Below are positions 53,214 through 62,795 of a stretch of 64,000 nucleotides of DNA, piece by piece. The position numbers were made by a program, and so were the translations under genes. Source of the stretch: Pedobacter puniceum (GTDB taxonomy: Bacteria > Bacteroidota > Bacteroidia > Sphingobacteriales > Sphingobacteriaceae); the NCBI RefSeq assembly GCF_009674685.1, contig NZ_WKJI01000002.1, forward strand, positions 682,001 through 746,000, in the 5' to 3' direction. The notes beneath the pieces are model-generated. The model saw only the letters and a list, made by a program, of their open reading frames with translations, made no database searches and was not told the DNA's origin. The number at the start of each line of letters is the position of its first letter. Positions within the stretch are counted from its first letter, which is position 1.

Positions 53214-56057
53214 ATGAAAATTAACCACTACGCTATTGCGCTAACTTTAGGGATGGCAGTTTATGCTTGTAGCCCAAAAGTAGCAGAAGACAACAACAAG
53301 CAGGATAAAGCTACCGCAGCTGCTACAATTCCTGTAGACAGTAATGTCATTATTAAAAAATTACCCAACGGTTTAACCTATTATATCCGTAAAAATGTGG
53401 AGCCTAAAAATAGGGCCGAGCTTTATTTGGTAAACAAAGTTGGTTCTATATTAGAAAATGATGACCAACTAGGCTTAGCCCATTTTACAGAGCATATGGC
53501 CTTTAACGGTACTAGAGATTTCCCTAAAAACGATTTAATAAGTTATTTACAGAAAGCTGGCGTTAGGTTTGGTGCCGATTTAAATGCCTACACCGGTTTT
53601 AACCAAACCGTTTATCAATTACCACTTCCTACTGATAGTACCGAGGTATTTAAAAAAGGCTTTGATATTTTAGCTAACTGGGCCGGATATGTTACTTTCG
53701 AGGATAAAGAGATAGACCAAGAACGTGGTGTTATTATTGAGGAAGACCGCCAGCGTGGTAAAAATGCTCAGGAAAGAATGAGCAAGCAATTGCTACCTGT
53801 GTTATTGGCAAACTCTAAATATGCAGAGCGCTTACCTATTGGTAAAGTTGATGTGCTACAATCTTTCAAGTACGAAACCATCAAGTCTTTCTATAAAGAC
53901 TGGTATCGCCCTAACTTACAAGCAATTATTGCTGTTGGAGATTTTGATGTAGCCGAAGTTGAAAAACTCATCATCGAAAACTTCTCTGATTTAAAAAATC
54001 CTGAAAAAGAAAGAAAAAGAGAAGAATTTACCATCCCTGGAAATAAAGAACCTTTAGTGAAAATTATTACCGATCCTGAGTTTCCTTACAATGTAGCTGC
54101 TATTACGGTAAAACACCCTGAAGTGGTAGAAAGAACTGAAAATGAGCTCATCACTAAAATAAAAACCAGCATGATTAACAGCATGCTTGGAAATCGATTA
54201 ACAGAAATTGTTCAAAAAGGAAATGCGCCTTTCATCTTTGCACAAAGTAATTATAGTGCTTTTCAAGGTGGTTTAGTAAACTTAGATGCTTTTAACACAG
54301 TAGCCGTTTCTAAAGATGCCGCGGGTTTAAAAGCTGCTGTACAAGCTGTGGTTGCAGAAAACGTTAGAATGAAAAAATTTGGTTTCACCCAAACAGAATT
54401 AGACAGGGTAAAAACCAACATCATGACTGGCGTAGAGAAACAATTTAAAGAGAAAGACAAAACTAAGTCGACAAATTTTGTACAGCTTTACGTACAAAAC
54501 TTTTTAAAAGGACAAGCCATTCCATCTGTAGATTATACTTATAATTTCTATAAGAAAAATTTAGATAAAATTACCTTAGCGGATGTAAATAAACTGGCTG
54601 CTACTTTCTTTACCGAAGAAAATTTAATAGCTATTTTACAAGCTCCTGAAAAAGAAAAAGCCAATCTACCATCTGAAACAGAATATATTAATTGGATTAA
54701 AACCGCTGGAGCGGATGTACAGCCTTATGTAGACCAAGTGGTTAACAAACCATTAATGGCTAAAAAACCTACAGCTGGCACTATTACATCGGAGAAAAAA
54801 ATAGCCGAACTTAATGTTACTGAGTTAACTTTATCTAACGGGGTTAAAGTAATTTTAAAACCTACAGATTTCAAAAATGACCAAATCATTTTTGCTGCAA
54901 CCAGTAAAGGCGGTACTTCTTTAGCTAGCGATGATATTTTCCGCTCGGCAGAAATGGCAGACCAATTGGTAAATGCTTCTGGTATTGCCGAGTTTGATGA
55001 GAGCCAACTAGGTAAATTATTAACCGGAAAAGTAGTTGGCGTTACTCCATCTATTAGCAATTACAGAGAAGGTTTAAGCGGTTCATCATCACCAAAAGAT
55101 CTTGAAACAGCTTTACAGCTAACTCATTTATATTTTACAGCCCCAAGAAAAGACGAAAAAGTTTTAAAAACGCAATTAGAAGAAATGAAAGCGGTTTTAG
55201 CAAACCGCGAATCGCAACCTACTGCGGTTTATCAAGATACTTTAACTGCCGTGATGAACTCTTACAAAAAAAGGGCACAGTCTATTAAAATTAACGAGTT
55301 AGACCAAATTACTGCTGATAAAGCTTTAAACTTCTATAAAGAGCGCTTTGCAAATGCTGGCGACTTTACTTTTACTTTCGTGGGAAATTTCAAGGTTGAT
55401 GAAATTAAACCTTTACTTGCACAATACTTAGGAAGTTTACCAGCTAGCAATAACAAAGAGAACTTTAAAGATTTAGGTTTAGAGCCCCTTAAAGGCGATA
55501 TCACTAAAAAAGTTTACAAAGGTTTAGAAGATAAAGCCACAGTAGCTTTAATTTATCACGGAAATTATAATTATTCTGATGAAGAAAATCTTCAATTAGA
55601 TGCGTTAAAAGCTATTTTAGATATTAAAATTACCGAGCGCTTAAGAGAAAAAGAAAGTGGGGTTTATAGCCCAAGAGTTGGTATCAGCTATAACGATGAG
55701 CCTAAAGAAAAATACACTATCAGTATTAACTTTAGTTGTGCTACCGCTAATGTTGATAAGCTTATTGCTGCAGCTATTGATGAGGTTAATAAACTAAAAC
55801 AAAACGGTGCTACGGCAGAAGATATCCAGAAGTTTAATGCCGAAGAAAGAAGACAACTAGAAATTCAGTTAAGAGATAATGGTTTTTGGTTGGGATACTT
55901 ACAAAACACTTATGCTAGTGGAGAAGATCCTAAAAAGGTTCTTACCTATTTAGATACCTTAAAACAAGTAACCATAAACAGTACTAAAGCTAGTGCAGCT
56001 AAGTACTTTAACCAAAGTAATTTTGTTAGGATGATTTTACTTCCTGAAAAGAAATAA
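53214..56057 (+). CDS. M16-family (insulinase-like) zinc peptidase lipoprotein
   Basis: 947 residues with a lipobox (VYAC, Cys19). The first M16 domain has the inverted zinc motif GLAHFTEHMAFNGT (HFTEH, about residues 87-91), with the downstream Glu in the region of EEDRQRG. The second half carries another M16 pair without the HxxEH site, as expected for the pseudo-catalytic half of two-halved enzymes. The protein is probably anchored in the envelope facing the periplasm and degrades peptides. It is divergent from the riboswitch-controlled receptor gene and ends at a strong terminator. Confidence 0.93.
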   Translation: MKINHYAIALTLGMAVYACSPKVAEDNNKQDKATAAATIPVDSNVIIKKLPNGLTYYIRKNVEPKNRAELYLVNKVGSILENDDQLGLAHFTEHMAFNGTRDFPKNDLISYLQKAGVRFGADLNAYTGFNQTVYQLPLPTDSTEVFKKGFDILANWAGYVTFEDKEIDQERGVIIEEDRQRGKNAQERMSKQLLPVLLANSKYAERLPIGKVDVLQSFKYETIKSFYKDWYRPNLQAIIAVGDFDVAEVEKLIIENFSDLKNPEKERKREEFTIPGNKEPLVKIITDPEFPYNVAAITVKHPEVVERTENELITKIKTSMINSMLGNRLTEIVQKGNAPFIFAQSNYSAFQGGLVNLDAFNTVAVSKDAAGLKAAVQAVVAENVRMKKFGFTQTELDRVKTNIMTGVEKQFKEKDKTKSTNFVQLYVQNFLKGQAIPSVDYTYNFYKKNLDKITLADVNKLAATFFTEENLIAILQAPEKEKANLPSETEYINWIKTAGADVQPYVDQVVNKPLMAKKPTAGTITSEKKIAELNVTELTLSNGVKVILKPTDFKNDQIIFAATSKGGTSLASDDIFRSAEMADQLVNASGIAEFDESQLGKLLTGKVVGVTPSISNYREGLSGSSSPKDLETALQLTHLYFTAPRKDEKVLKTQLEEMKAVLANRESQPTAVYQDTLTAVMNSYKKRAQSIKINELDQITADKALNFYKERFANAGDFTFTFVGNFKVDEIKPLLAQYLGSLPASNNKENFKDLGLEPLKGDITKKVYKGLEDKATVALIYHGNYNYSDEENLQLDALKAILDIKITERLREKESGVYSPRVGISYNDEPKEKYTISINFSCATANVDKLIAAAIDEVNKLKQNGATAEDIQKFNAEERRQLEIQLRDNGFWLGYLQNTYASGEDPKKVLTYLDTLKQVTINSTKASAAKYFNQSNFVRMILLPEKK

Positions 56058-56066
56058 TAGTAGCAC

Positions 56067-56105
56067 AAAAAAGGGGAGCAATTTTAAAAATTGCTCCCCT
56101 TTTTT
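56067..56105. terminator. Bidirectional terminator, M16 peptidase / murF
   Basis: AAAAAAGGGGAGCAATTTT and AAAATTGCTCCCCTTTTTT form a perfect 19-base stem around a single central base. It lies 10 bases after the peptidase stop and before the convergent murF. Confidence 0.92.
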
Positions 56106-56188
56106 ATGAAATATCGAGTATTAAGGCTATCTCCTTAAATATAATATTAGCTAGAACAGATAACTGGCAACTTTAAACTAACAAAGAT

Positions 56189-57487
56189 TTATAATACCTC
56201 TAACAGTACTTCTAACTTCATTCCTCTAGAGCCTTTTAGTAAGATAAGCTGATTTTTTAAAGGATTTTCTTTAAGATATTCCTTACAAGCATCGGCAGTT
56301 TTGAAAAACTGATAAGGGTATTTATCTTTGAGTTCATAAAAATACTCGCCCACTAAATACACTCCCTTAAATTGATGTTCTTGTATTTTATCTGCAATAG
56401 CAGTATGCTCTGCTAATGATTCTTCTCCTAGCTCAAACATATCACCTAAAATCAAGGCTTTATCAGTAGCTTCTAGTTTCACTATATTGTCTATAGCTAC
56501 TTGCATACTACTTGGATTGGCATTATAAAAATCGCCTATTACTGTATTATTATTGGTTTTAATAACCTGCGAACGGTTATTTTGTGGGGCATAACTCGCT
56601 ATCCCACGATTAATTTCATCGGCATTTAAGCCTAACCTTAATCCAATGGCAATAGCGGCTAAAATATTCTCGAAATTATAAGTACCTGTTAATTGAGATT
56701 TAACTCTAAAAGTTCCGCCTTTATACTGCCATTCTACCTCTAAAAAAGGATTGTTAGCCAGCAACTTACCATTAACCAAGCCCTTACCAGATGAGCCGTA
56801 AAAGATAGTTTCTTTAAACTTTCTATGTTTAAGCATATCCTGCAAGTGTGGGTTATCCTCATTCACAAAAACGGTTCCGCCTGCTTCCTCTAAGAAAGTA
56901 TAAAGCTCTCCTTTGCCCTTTTTTACACCTTCAAAACCACCAAAACCTTCTAAATGTGCCTTACCTACATTGGTGATTAAACCAAAATCGGGCTGGCAAA
57001 TTTCACTTAACATGGCAATTTCTTGTTGATGATTAGCACCCATTTCTACTATGGCCAATTCTTTATCTTCTGTAATGGCAAGCAAGGTTAAGGGTACGCC
57101 AATATGGTTGTTTAAATTACCTAGCGTGGCATAAGTATTATATTTTTGAGATAAAACAGCATTTATCAACTCTTTTGTAGTGGTTTTACCATTAGAGCCT
57201 GTTAAACCAATAACGGGTATTTTAAGTGCTTTCCTATGATAAGTTGCTAACTGTTGTAAAGTTTTAAGCACACCATCCACTAAAACATATTTATCGCTTT
57301 TTACAACACTTATATCATCAACTACAGCAAATGCTGCTCCTTGGTTTAAGGCTTCTTCCGCAAACTGGTTAGCATCAAACTTATCTCCTTTTAGGGCAAA
57401 AAATAAACATCCCGAACTTATTTTTCTGGTATCAGTACATACAACGGGGTGCTTAAGATATATATCGTAAATTTCTGAAATGCTCAT
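56189..57487 (-). CDS. murF: UDP-N-acetylmuramoyl-tripeptide--D-alanyl-D-alanine ligase
   Basis: 432 residues. The Mur ligase catalytic domain (PF01225) is followed by the ATP loop GLTGSNGKTTTKE (94-106), NHIGVPLTLL, the conserved EMGANHQQEI and a C-terminal domain ending LKGSRGMKLEVLLEVL. It adds D-Ala-D-Ala to the peptidoglycan precursor in the cytoplasm. Unlike in many bacteria it is not in a dcw cluster here; it stands alone between the M16 peptidase and a pentapeptide-repeat gene. Confidence 0.95.
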   Translation of the reverse strand: MSISEIYDIYLKHPVVCTDTRKISSGCLFFALKGDKFDANQFAEEALNQGAAFAVVDDISVVKSDKYVLVDGVLKTLQQLATYHRKALKIPVIGLTGSNGKTTTKELINAVLSQKYNTYATLGNLNNHIGVPLTLLAITEDKELAIVEMGANHQQEIAMLSEICQPDFGLITNVGKAHLEGFGGFEGVKKGKGELYTFLEEAGGTVFVNEDNPHLQDMLKHRKFKETIFYGSSGKGLVNGKLLANNPFLEVEWQYKGGTFRVKSQLTGTYNFENILAAIAIGLRLGLNADEINRGIASYAPQNNRSQVIKTNNNTVIGDFYNANPSSMQVAIDNIVKLEATDKALILGDMFELGEESLAEHTAIADKIQEHQFKGVYLVGEYFYELKDKYPYQFFKTADACKEYLKENPLKNQLILLKGSRGMKLEVLLEVL

Positions 57488-57559
57488 GCTGTTAATTTTC
57501 TACAATATTAAGTTTTATTGCTCATTTTTTATATTTTGAGCTTCATTAGCTTCGTCATC

Positions 57560-58129
57560 ATGGACTCTTTTATTGAGGAAAAAATTTTCGAAAAGATAGA
57601 TTTTACAATAGCTGGACTTGAAAAAGCCTCCTATGAATACTGTAAATTCATCAATTGTAATTTTGAAGGACTTAACCTATTTGATTATAAGTTTTTAGAT
57701 TGCTCTTTTAAAGACTGTAACCTCAGCATGGTAAAGCTTCCTCAAACAGCTTTTAGAAATATTTATTTTGATGCTTGCAAACTCTTAGGTTTAAAATTTG
57801 AAGATTGTAATACTTTTGGTTTAGCCTTTTCTTTTACAGATTGTAATTTAAATCATTCGTCTTTTTACAATTTAAAAATCAAAGGCACAAAATTTATGAA
57901 TTGTAGCTTACAAGAAGTAGATTTTTCTGATGCTGATTTAAGCAGTGCCTATTTTACTAACTGTAATTTGTTGAAAGCTACTTTTAGCAATACTAATTTA
58001 GAGAAAGCCAATTTTAGTTCTGCTTATAACTTCAATATCAACCCGGAAATTAATAAACTAAAAAAAGCTAAATTTTCTGCTAATAATTTAAGTGGTTTGC
58101 TTCAGCAATATCAGATTGAAATTGTTTAG
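57560..58129 (+). CDS. Pentapeptide-repeat protein, Qnr/McbG-like
   Basis: 189 residues from the ATG at 57560. An in-frame start at 57518 would add a hydrophobic 14-residue segment and is less likely. The body is an array of five-residue units with central Phe/Leu (such as CKFIN CNFEG LNLFD, KDCNL and ANFSS) forming a right-handed beta-helix. The end, FNINPEINKLKKAKFS then LLQQYQIEI, resembles the C-terminus of Qnr/McbG proteins that mimic DNA and protect gyrase. Chromosomal homologues need not confer resistance. Cys is frequent at the turn positions. Confidence 0.88.
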   Translation: MDSFIEEKIFEKIDFTIAGLEKASYEYCKFINCNFEGLNLFDYKFLDCSFKDCNLSMVKLPQTAFRNIYFDACKLLGLKFEDCNTFGLAFSFTDCNLNHSSFYNLKIKGTKFMNCSLQEVDFSDADLSSAYFTNCNLLKATFSNTNLEKANFSSAYNFNINPEINKLKKAKFSANNLSGLLQQYQIEIV

Positions 58130-58157
58130 ATTTAGTTTAACTGACTTTTTTATAAGA

Positions 58158-58202
58158 AAAAGTGCCTAGGGTTGGCCGCTTATGAGGCCGGAAAGCCTTG
58201 AG
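58158..58202 (+). repeat. Interspersed repeat, copy B
   Basis: AAAAGT-N9-TGGCCG-N5-GAGGCCGGAAAGC-C-TTGAG repeats the core of the element at 40200-40243 with identical spacing up to one inserted C. GGCC arms can form a small hairpin. As in copy A, it lies on the plus strand between two convergent genes, just after a stop codon. Confidence 0.65.
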
Positions 58203-58229
58203 AAGGCCAAAAAAATCTTTATTCAAACA

Positions 58230-58253
58230 AAAAAGGGATGCATAAACATCCCT
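58230..58253 (-). terminator. Terminator of the zwf-pgl operon
   Basis: On the minus strand AGGGATG (58253-58247) pairs with CATCCCT (58240-58234) over a 6-base loop and is followed by TTTTT. It lies 21 bases after the pgl stop. Confidence 0.75.
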
Positions 58254-58273
58254 CTTACTAAAATCATAAAAAA

Positions 58274-58993
58274 CTACTTCAATTTTGAAGCAGCAGCCTC
58301 ATCTATAAACCACTGCAAATCTCCATTAACGGGATTTATCAACTGGGCCGGATATTTTGCAATATCTTTCTCGCCTTCTAAAACTGATTTTATAGCATCA
58401 GCTTTAGCGTTACCAAAAGTTAAAAAAGCAATATTTTTAGCTTTGTTAATTAGAGGCGCTGTCATGCTAATTCTGTAAACTGCTTTATCTTGCAGGTAAA
58501 CATCTTTCACCAATTCTTCATCTATCCATAATACAGAAGTCCCTGGAAATAAAGAAGCTGTATGAGCATCATCACCTAACCCTAATAGTATCAAATCAAA
58601 AACAGGCTCGTCTTTAAAATGCTGCGAGATGCATTTCTCATAACTTAAAGCTGCACTGGCAGGGTCTAAACCTGTATCAACTTTAAAAATTTGGCTTTCG
58701 CTGATACTTAAAGGGGCAAATAAAGCTTTATAAGCCATTAAGTAATTACTATCCGGATGGTCATGAGCTACATAACGTTCATCACCAAAGAAGAAGTAAA
58801 CTTTTTCCCAAGCAATTTTATTTTTTAAAGCATCGCTAGCTAAAAGCTCAAACAATTTCTTTGGCGAGCTTCCTCCAGAAAGGGAAACATTAAAGCGCCC
58901 ATTTTGCTGAATAGCCTCATTTGCCACCGCGATGAAATAATCTGCTATAGCAACAATAGCCTCATCAGCATCTTTAAATATATTCAGTTTCAT
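58274..58993 (-). CDS. pgl: 6-phosphogluconolactonase (DevB type)
   Basis: 239 residues. The family signatures are VSLSGGSSPKKLFELL (about 39-54), FFFGDERYVAHDHPDSNY and LLGLGDDAHTASLFPG (about 134-149), which hold the catalytic His and Arg region. The enzyme hydrolyses 6-phosphogluconolactone, the second step of the oxidative pentose phosphate pathway. Its ATG overlaps the zwf stop by one base (TAATG), so the two genes are translationally coupled. A terminator follows. Confidence 0.95.
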   Translation of the reverse strand: MKLNIFKDADEAIVAIADYFIAVANEAIQQNGRFNVSLSGGSSPKKLFELLASDALKNKIAWEKVYFFFGDERYVAHDHPDSNYLMAYKALFAPLSISESQIFKVDTGLDPASAALSYEKCISQHFKDEPVFDLILLGLGDDAHTASLFPGTSVLWIDEELVKDVYLQDKAVYRISMTAPLINKAKNIAFLTFGNAKADAIKSVLEGEKDIAKYPAQLINPVNGDLQWFIDEAAASKLK

Positions 58994-60519
58994 TACTTTT
59001 TTTCTTTTTTATTTTTTACGGGCATGGTAAACCAATGGAAACCATCTTTAGCTATTAAAGCCTCTGCAATTTCTGGGCCCCAACTATCTGCTGCGTAATT
59101 AGGGAAATTGATACTTTTTCTAGACTCCCAGTTTTCTACCACAGGCATTAACAATTCCCAAGCAGCCTCTATCTGGTCGGCTCTCATGAAAAGTGTTTGG
59201 TCGCCTTCCATCACATCTAACAATAAAGTTTCGTAAGCTTCAGGAGATTCTGCCGGATAAGTACCATCATAATTAAACACCATATCTACCGGGTTTAAAA
59301 TCATATCTAAACCAGGTCTTTTAGCTTGTACCTGTAACCTGATGCTCATTTCTGGCTGAATACTAATGATTAACCTGTTTTGCTGCCAACTTTCTGATGC
59401 CTCGATTGGGAAAATTGGATGCGGAACATCTTTAAATTGTATACTAATAACCGATGCTTTTTGGTGCATACGTTTACCAGTTCTTACATAAAAAGGTACA
59501 TTTTGCCAACGCCAGTTATCAATAAAGAATTTTAAAGCTGCAAAAGTTTCGGTATTAGAATTAGGGTCTACACCTTTTTCTTCACGATAGCCTAAAACTT
59601 CTTCGCCGGCAACCCAACCGCTAGCGTACTGTCCTCTTACGGTATTATGTTTAACCTCTTCGTGACCAAATTTTCTAATGGCTCTTAAAACATCAACTCT
59701 GCGGTTACGAACTTCATCAGCGTTAAAGCTAACTGGTGGTTCCATAGCTACAAGACATAAAACTTGTAAGATATGGTTTTGTACCATGTCTTTTAAAGCG
59801 CCAGAACCATCGTAATAGCCACCACGGTCTTCTACCCCAATATCTTCTGTTACCGAGATTTGAACATGTTCTATATAATTTCTATTCCAGATAGGTTCAA
59901 ACAAAGCATTTGCAAACCTAAAAGCCATCATATTCTGAACCGTTTCTTTACCTAAATAGTGGTCTATACGGTAAATCTGGGTTTCATCAAATAAAGATTG
60001 TAACAGCCTGTTTAGCTCTTTGGCCGATTCTAAATCATGACCAAAAGGTTTTTCTATTACAATTCTATTTCTTTGTTCTTGATTTTCAATATTAATTGTG
60101 GCAACACCTTTAGAAATAATAGGGAAAAACTGTGGTGCTACAGACAAATAATGAATGATGTTAGATTCTTCGCCCCACTCCTGATCTTTTTGCTTGATGA
60201 TAGCCTCTAAATCTTGATACGTTTTATCTTTTTTAGCATCAGATTGCAAGTACTGGATGCAGGAAGAAAATACTTTCCACTTTGCAGCATCAGCTTTTCC
60301 GCTTCTAGAAAACTTATTGATACCATCTAATAAAATTTCTCTGAATTTTTGGTTATCATAATCTGTTCTTCCCAAGCCTACAATAATAAACTTTTCTGGC
60401 ATGTAGCCATCTAAGTATAAATTATACAGTGCTGGTATTAGTTTTCTAGCGGCAAGGTCTCCGGTTCCGCCAAAAATGGTAAATACAGTTGGTTTGGGTT
60501 TAATGTTTGTGGTTTTCAT
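58993..60519 (-). CDS. zwf: Glucose-6-phosphate 1-dehydrogenase
   Basis: 508 residues. The coenzyme loop is IFGGTGDLAARKLIPAL (about 15-31), the active site is IYRIDHYLGKETVQN (about 182-196) with the catalytic His and Lys, and the C-terminal substrate region includes VRTGKRM. It makes NADPH and 6-phosphogluconolactone from glucose 6-phosphate. It is coupled to pgl and lies 50 bases after the ROK kinase gene, which could supply its substrate. Confidence 0.96.
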   Translation of the reverse strand: MKTTNIKPKPTVFTIFGGTGDLAARKLIPALYNLYLDGYMPEKFIIVGLGRTDYDNQKFREILLDGINKFSRSGKADAAKWKVFSSCIQYLQSDAKKDKTYQDLEAIIKQKDQEWGEESNIIHYLSVAPQFFPIISKGVATINIENQEQRNRIVIEKPFGHDLESAKELNRLLQSLFDETQIYRIDHYLGKETVQNMMAFRFANALFEPIWNRNYIEHVQISVTEDIGVEDRGGYYDGSGALKDMVQNHILQVLCLVAMEPPVSFNADEVRNRRVDVLRAIRKFGHEEVKHNTVRGQYASGWVAGEEVLGYREEKGVDPNSNTETFAALKFFIDNWRWQNVPFYVRTGKRMHQKASVISIQFKDVPHPIFPIEASESWQQNRLIISIQPEMSIRLQVQAKRPGLDMILNPVDMVFNYDGTYPAESPEAYETLLLDVMEGDQTLFMRADQIEAAWELLMPVVENWESRKSINFPNYAADSWGPEIAEALIAKDGFHWFTMPVKNKKEKK

Positions 60520-60569
60520 CGTTTTGTTATAGGTTGGTTTTACCTATTTTGTTTAGTTTAAGATTTTAT

Positions 60570-61301
60570 TCAGGGATTTACAGACTGTACACAAAAATCA
60601 TCATCTTTTCGCCACATAAAAGCACCTCCTTTTATTCCGTCTCTGTTACGAGCAATTTTTATGTTATTGTCTAGTTTAAAAGTTATTTTTTTAGCATTTC
60701 CGCCGCTAAGGTAAAGTTTATCGTAATTAAATACAGTTTTAAATGTCTTTAAAACATCTTTTACATTTTTATTCCATTCTTCTAAACCGTCTTTATTCAA
60801 TGCCTCATCACCAACAAATTTATCATAAGTGAGGTTTTTTCTTACTGGAAGATGCGCCAATTCAAGGTGGGGAAGTAAGCCCCCATCCATAAACAAAGCC
60901 GTACCAAAGCCGGTTCCTAAGGTAATAACCATTTCTAAACCTTCGCCAGAAATTAAACCAAAACCCTGCATATCAGCATCATTAAGTAATCTTACGGGCT
61001 TATTTAATTCTTTTGCAATAAGCAATGCCAAATTACAGCCTGCCCATAAGGAAGTACCCAAGTTAGGCGCTGTAGCAATTACTCCTTTTTTTACATAGCC
61101 AGGGAAACCAACTGATATTTTATCGAAAGAAGGAAAATCAGCGGTAAGCTTTTTAATGGCTTTAATAACATTTTCTGGACTTGCCTTTTCTGGGGTAGGA
61201 ACTTTTTGATATTCTACCAACATTTCTCCGGAGGTATTTAAAACAGTTGCTTTAATACTTGTTCCGCCAATATCAATAGCTAAAATGTGTTCGTTTCTCA
61301 T
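60570..61301 (-). CDS. ROK-family sugar kinase, polyphosphate glucokinase-like
   Basis: 243 residues. The ROK phosphate loop is LAIDIGGTSIKATV (about 7-20), the catalytic Asp is in LLNDADMQGFGL (about 102-113), and a second phosphate loop is VITLGTGFGTALF. The ROK zinc signature with Cys residues is absent; in its place HLELAHLPV is seen, as in the short polyphosphate/ATP glucokinase subgroup. It probably phosphorylates glucose and feeds zwf, 50 bases downstream on the same strand. Phosphoryl donor preference cannot be told from sequence. Confidence 0.85.
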   Translation of the reverse strand: MRNEHILAIDIGGTSIKATVLNTSGEMLVEYQKVPTPEKASPENVIKAIKKLTADFPSFDKISVGFPGYVKKGVIATAPNLGTSLWAGCNLALLIAKELNKPVRLLNDADMQGFGLISGEGLEMVITLGTGFGTALFMDGGLLPHLELAHLPVRKNLTYDKFVGDEALNKDGLEEWNKNVKDVLKTFKTVFNYDKLYLSGGNAKKITFKLDNNIKIARNRDGIKGGAFMWRKDDDFCVQSVNP

Positions 61302-61437
61302 AGAATTATTATGATTGTTTGATCACTTTATTTCATTTAATAATTCTGCTGCTAAGCTAAACATTATTCAATAATATAGAAGCCGATTGCTTAAATGCTA
61401 AAGTATATGACATTTACAACACAAAACGGACCACTAG

Positions 61438-62220
61438 CTATAGCTGATGAACAAAATCTTGCATGGCTTTACCTGGGTTGGCTGTTTTCATAAAATTCTC
61501 GCCAATTAAAAAACCATTGAAGCCTGCTTTTTTTAATATTTTGATGGTTTCTGGACTATCAATAGCACTTTCAGAAATCTTTAAAAACTCTGATGGAATA
61601 GTTTGCGCCAATTGTAATGAGGTATCTATAGAAACTGTAAAATCTTTTAAATTTCTGTTGTTTACCCCAACAACATCTATAAATGGGTTTAAACTAAAAT
61701 CAAGCTCTTCTTGACTGTGTACTTCTAAAAGCGTACTTAAACCTAAAGATTTAGCCAATTTCGCAAAAGCAGTTAACTCTTCTTTGGTTAAACAAGCGGC
61801 TATCAGTAAAATAATATCAGCACCAATAGCTTTGGCTTCTATTATCTGATATTCATCTACCATAAAATCTTTACGCAAAATAGGGATGTTGTTTACCGCT
61901 CTTGCAGCCATTAAATCATCATCATGCCCCATAAAAAAATCACGATCTGTTAAAACAGATAAAGCCGATGCGCCTGCCTGATTATAACCCATAGTAACTT
62001 CTTCTACCGTAACTTGGTTATTAATAATCCCTTTAGATGGCGATTTTCTTTTGAACTCGGCAATAATACCCGTTCGTTCCGGATGCGTTAAGAAGTCTTT
62101 TAAGCTGTACGTTTCACGTGAAAAAGCAGCTTTTTTTTCTAAATCGGCAGTACTAGTTTGGGCTTTACAAGCAGCAACTTCTTCTTTTTTACGTAAAACA
62201 ATTTTATCTAAAATATTCAT
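61438..62220 (-). CDS. trpC: Indole-3-glycerol phosphate synthase
   Basis: 260 residues from the ATG at 62220. A TTG at 62244 would overlap trpG and is not needed. The TIM-barrel motifs are IIAEFKRKSPSKG (catalytic Lys in FKRKSPS), PILRKDFMVDEYQI and VVGVNNRNLKDF, then ESAI and FLIGENFM. It converts carboxyphenylaminodeoxyribulose phosphate to indoleglycerol phosphate in tryptophan synthesis. It is a single-function TrpC without a fused TrpF. It lies 8 bases after trpG, the position often taken by trpD. Confidence 0.95.
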   Translation of the reverse strand: MNILDKIVLRKKEEVAACKAQTSTADLEKKAAFSRETYSLKDFLTHPERTGIIAEFKRKSPSKGIINNQVTVEEVTMGYNQAGASALSVLTDRDFFMGHDDDLMAARAVNNIPILRKDFMVDEYQIIEAKAIGADIILLIAACLTKEELTAFAKLAKSLGLSTLLEVHSQEELDFSLNPFIDVVGVNNRNLKDFTVSIDTSLQLAQTIPSEFLKISESAIDSPETIKILKKAGFNGFLIGENFMKTANPGKAMQDFVHQL

Positions 62221-62228
62221 GTAAGCTA

Positions 62229-62792
62229 TTAATGAGATAACCAATTACTAATCATTTCTTTTCCATACTCGGTTAAAACCGATTCTGGATGGAACTGCAC
62301 TCCTCTAACATCTAAAGTTTTGTGCTTAAGCGCCATAGCAACACCATGCTCATCTACCGCAGTAATTTCTAAATCGGCAGGTAAATTTTCTGATTTTACT
62401 GCCCAAGAATGGTATCTGCCCACTTTAAATTGTGTTGGTAAACCTTCAAAGGTAGCGTCTTCTGCTTTAACAAAAATTTGGGTTGCTGTACCATGTACAG
62501 GCTTACTTAAGTTGTACAACTCGCCACCAAAAACTTCGGCTATAGCCTGCTGACCTAAACAAACACCCATAATACTTTTTTTGGTTGCATAATTTTTAAT
62601 AACCTCTAAAAGCAAACCAGCCTCTGAGGGTATACCAGGCCCTGGCGATAATAAAATTTTATCAAACTGCTCTACATCTTCAAGTTTAAACTTGTCGTTT
62701 CTCCAAACGGTAGCATCATGCCCCAACTCATGAAGTAAATGCACCAAATTATAGGTAAACGAGTCGTAATTATCAATAACAAGAATCTTCAT
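62229..62792 (-). CDS. trpG: Anthranilate synthase component II (glutamine amidotransferase)
   Basis: 187 residues. The class I glutamine amidotransferase triad is present: the Cys of GVCLGQQAIAEVFGG (about residue 80), the His of VQFHPESVLTEYG (about 168) and its Glu. The N-terminus ILVIDNYDSFTYNLVHLL is typical. It releases ammonia for TrpE and could also serve PabB, as is common when only one copy exists. It starts 3 bases after trpE. Confidence 0.95.
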   Translation of the reverse strand: MKILVIDNYDSFTYNLVHLLHELGHDATVWRNDKFKLEDVEQFDKILLSPGPGIPSEAGLLLEVIKNYATKKSIMGVCLGQQAIAEVFGGELYNLSKPVHGTATQIFVKAEDATFEGLPTQFKVGRYHSWAVKSENLPADLEITAVDEHGVAMALKHKTLDVRGVQFHPESVLTEYGKEMISNWLSH

Positions 62793-62795
62793 AAC

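Noticed and set aside
61302-61347. Inverted repeat AGAATTATT / AATAATTCT upstream of the ROK kinase
   Set aside because: AT-rich with a 28-base loop and no supporting promoter or riboswitch motif; probably chance.
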